Positions 14,277 through 14,290 of a stretch of DNA of 14,290 nucleotides are shown here, in pieces (position 1 is the stretch's first letter; every line of letters starts with the position of its first letter). Origin of the DNA: CAZBZG01 sp964496245 (GTDB lineage: Bacteria > Planctomycetota > SZUA-567); contig CAZBZG010000107.1 in the NCBI GenBank assembly GCA_964496245.1, positions 1-14,290 of the forward strand, given 5' to 3'. The notes below the pieces were generated by a model. It was not told where the DNA came from, did not search any database, and saw only the letters and a list, made by a program, of their open reading frames with translations. A program made the position numbers and the translations under genes.

Positions 14277-14290
14277 GCAACGCTTCACGT

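Larger units (their letters stand above)
13883..14290. other. 408-base gene-free region with palindromic repeats
   Basis: No open frame here has a plausible start, ribosome site and family resemblance. The stretch holds four palindromic or inverted repeats described separately, together with a small palindrome CGGCAATGCCG at 14011-14021. No terminator with a T tract was seen after the DUF3352-like gene. Confidence 0.6.

Overview
The window is a GC-rich bacterial chromosomal segment (roughly two thirds G+C by eye), densely coded, with Shine-Dalgarno sites of the AGGAGG type and vegetative TTGACA/TATAAT-like promoters. No phage, transposase, rRNA, tRNA or CRISPR was seen. The gene content (a B12-binding-like radical SAM protein, secreted von Willebrand A and DUF3352-like proteins, an ECF sigma/anti-sigma pair) and the GC-rich palindromic intergenic repeats at the right end suggest an uncultured-type Planctomycetota, Kiritimatiellota or Lentisphaerota-like bacterium. 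This placement is an inference with low confidence.

Left part (10-3381, minus strand). A radical SAM protein (616 aa) is translationally coupled (ATGA overlap) to an upstream small lipoprotein, and both follow a clear sigma-70-type promoter. Upstream lie a small single-pass membrane protein with a Pro/Ala/Glu-rich tail and a four-helix membrane protein with its own promoter. A strong intrinsic terminator separates those two genes.

Middle (3382-7165). A short intergenic stretch holds what looks like the plus-strand C-terminal remnant of a YfbK-type von Willebrand protein gene, plus two hairpins. Then come three minus-strand genes that probably share one promoter: a protein with a long acidic linker, a small TPR protein, and an RmlD-like NAD(P)-binding reductase. 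Next is a shortened beta-ketoacyl-synthase-like protein that appears to lack the catalytic cysteine, also with its own promoter.

Right part (7166-14290). A large secreted von Willebrand A protein on the plus strand converges on a cold-shock protein that starts at TTG and has a long leader. Then comes a plus-strand block: ECF sigma factor, zinc-finger membrane anti-sigma factor, multi-pass membrane protein with a signal peptide, and a 599-aa exported DUF3352-like protein. A near-identical element, GAAACC-N16/17-TGTA, precedes both the sigma gene and the DUF3352-like gene. This suggests that the sigma factor drives its own operon and the adjacent exported protein, as an envelope-sensing regulon. 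The last 400 bases carry no convincing gene but several palindromic repeats.
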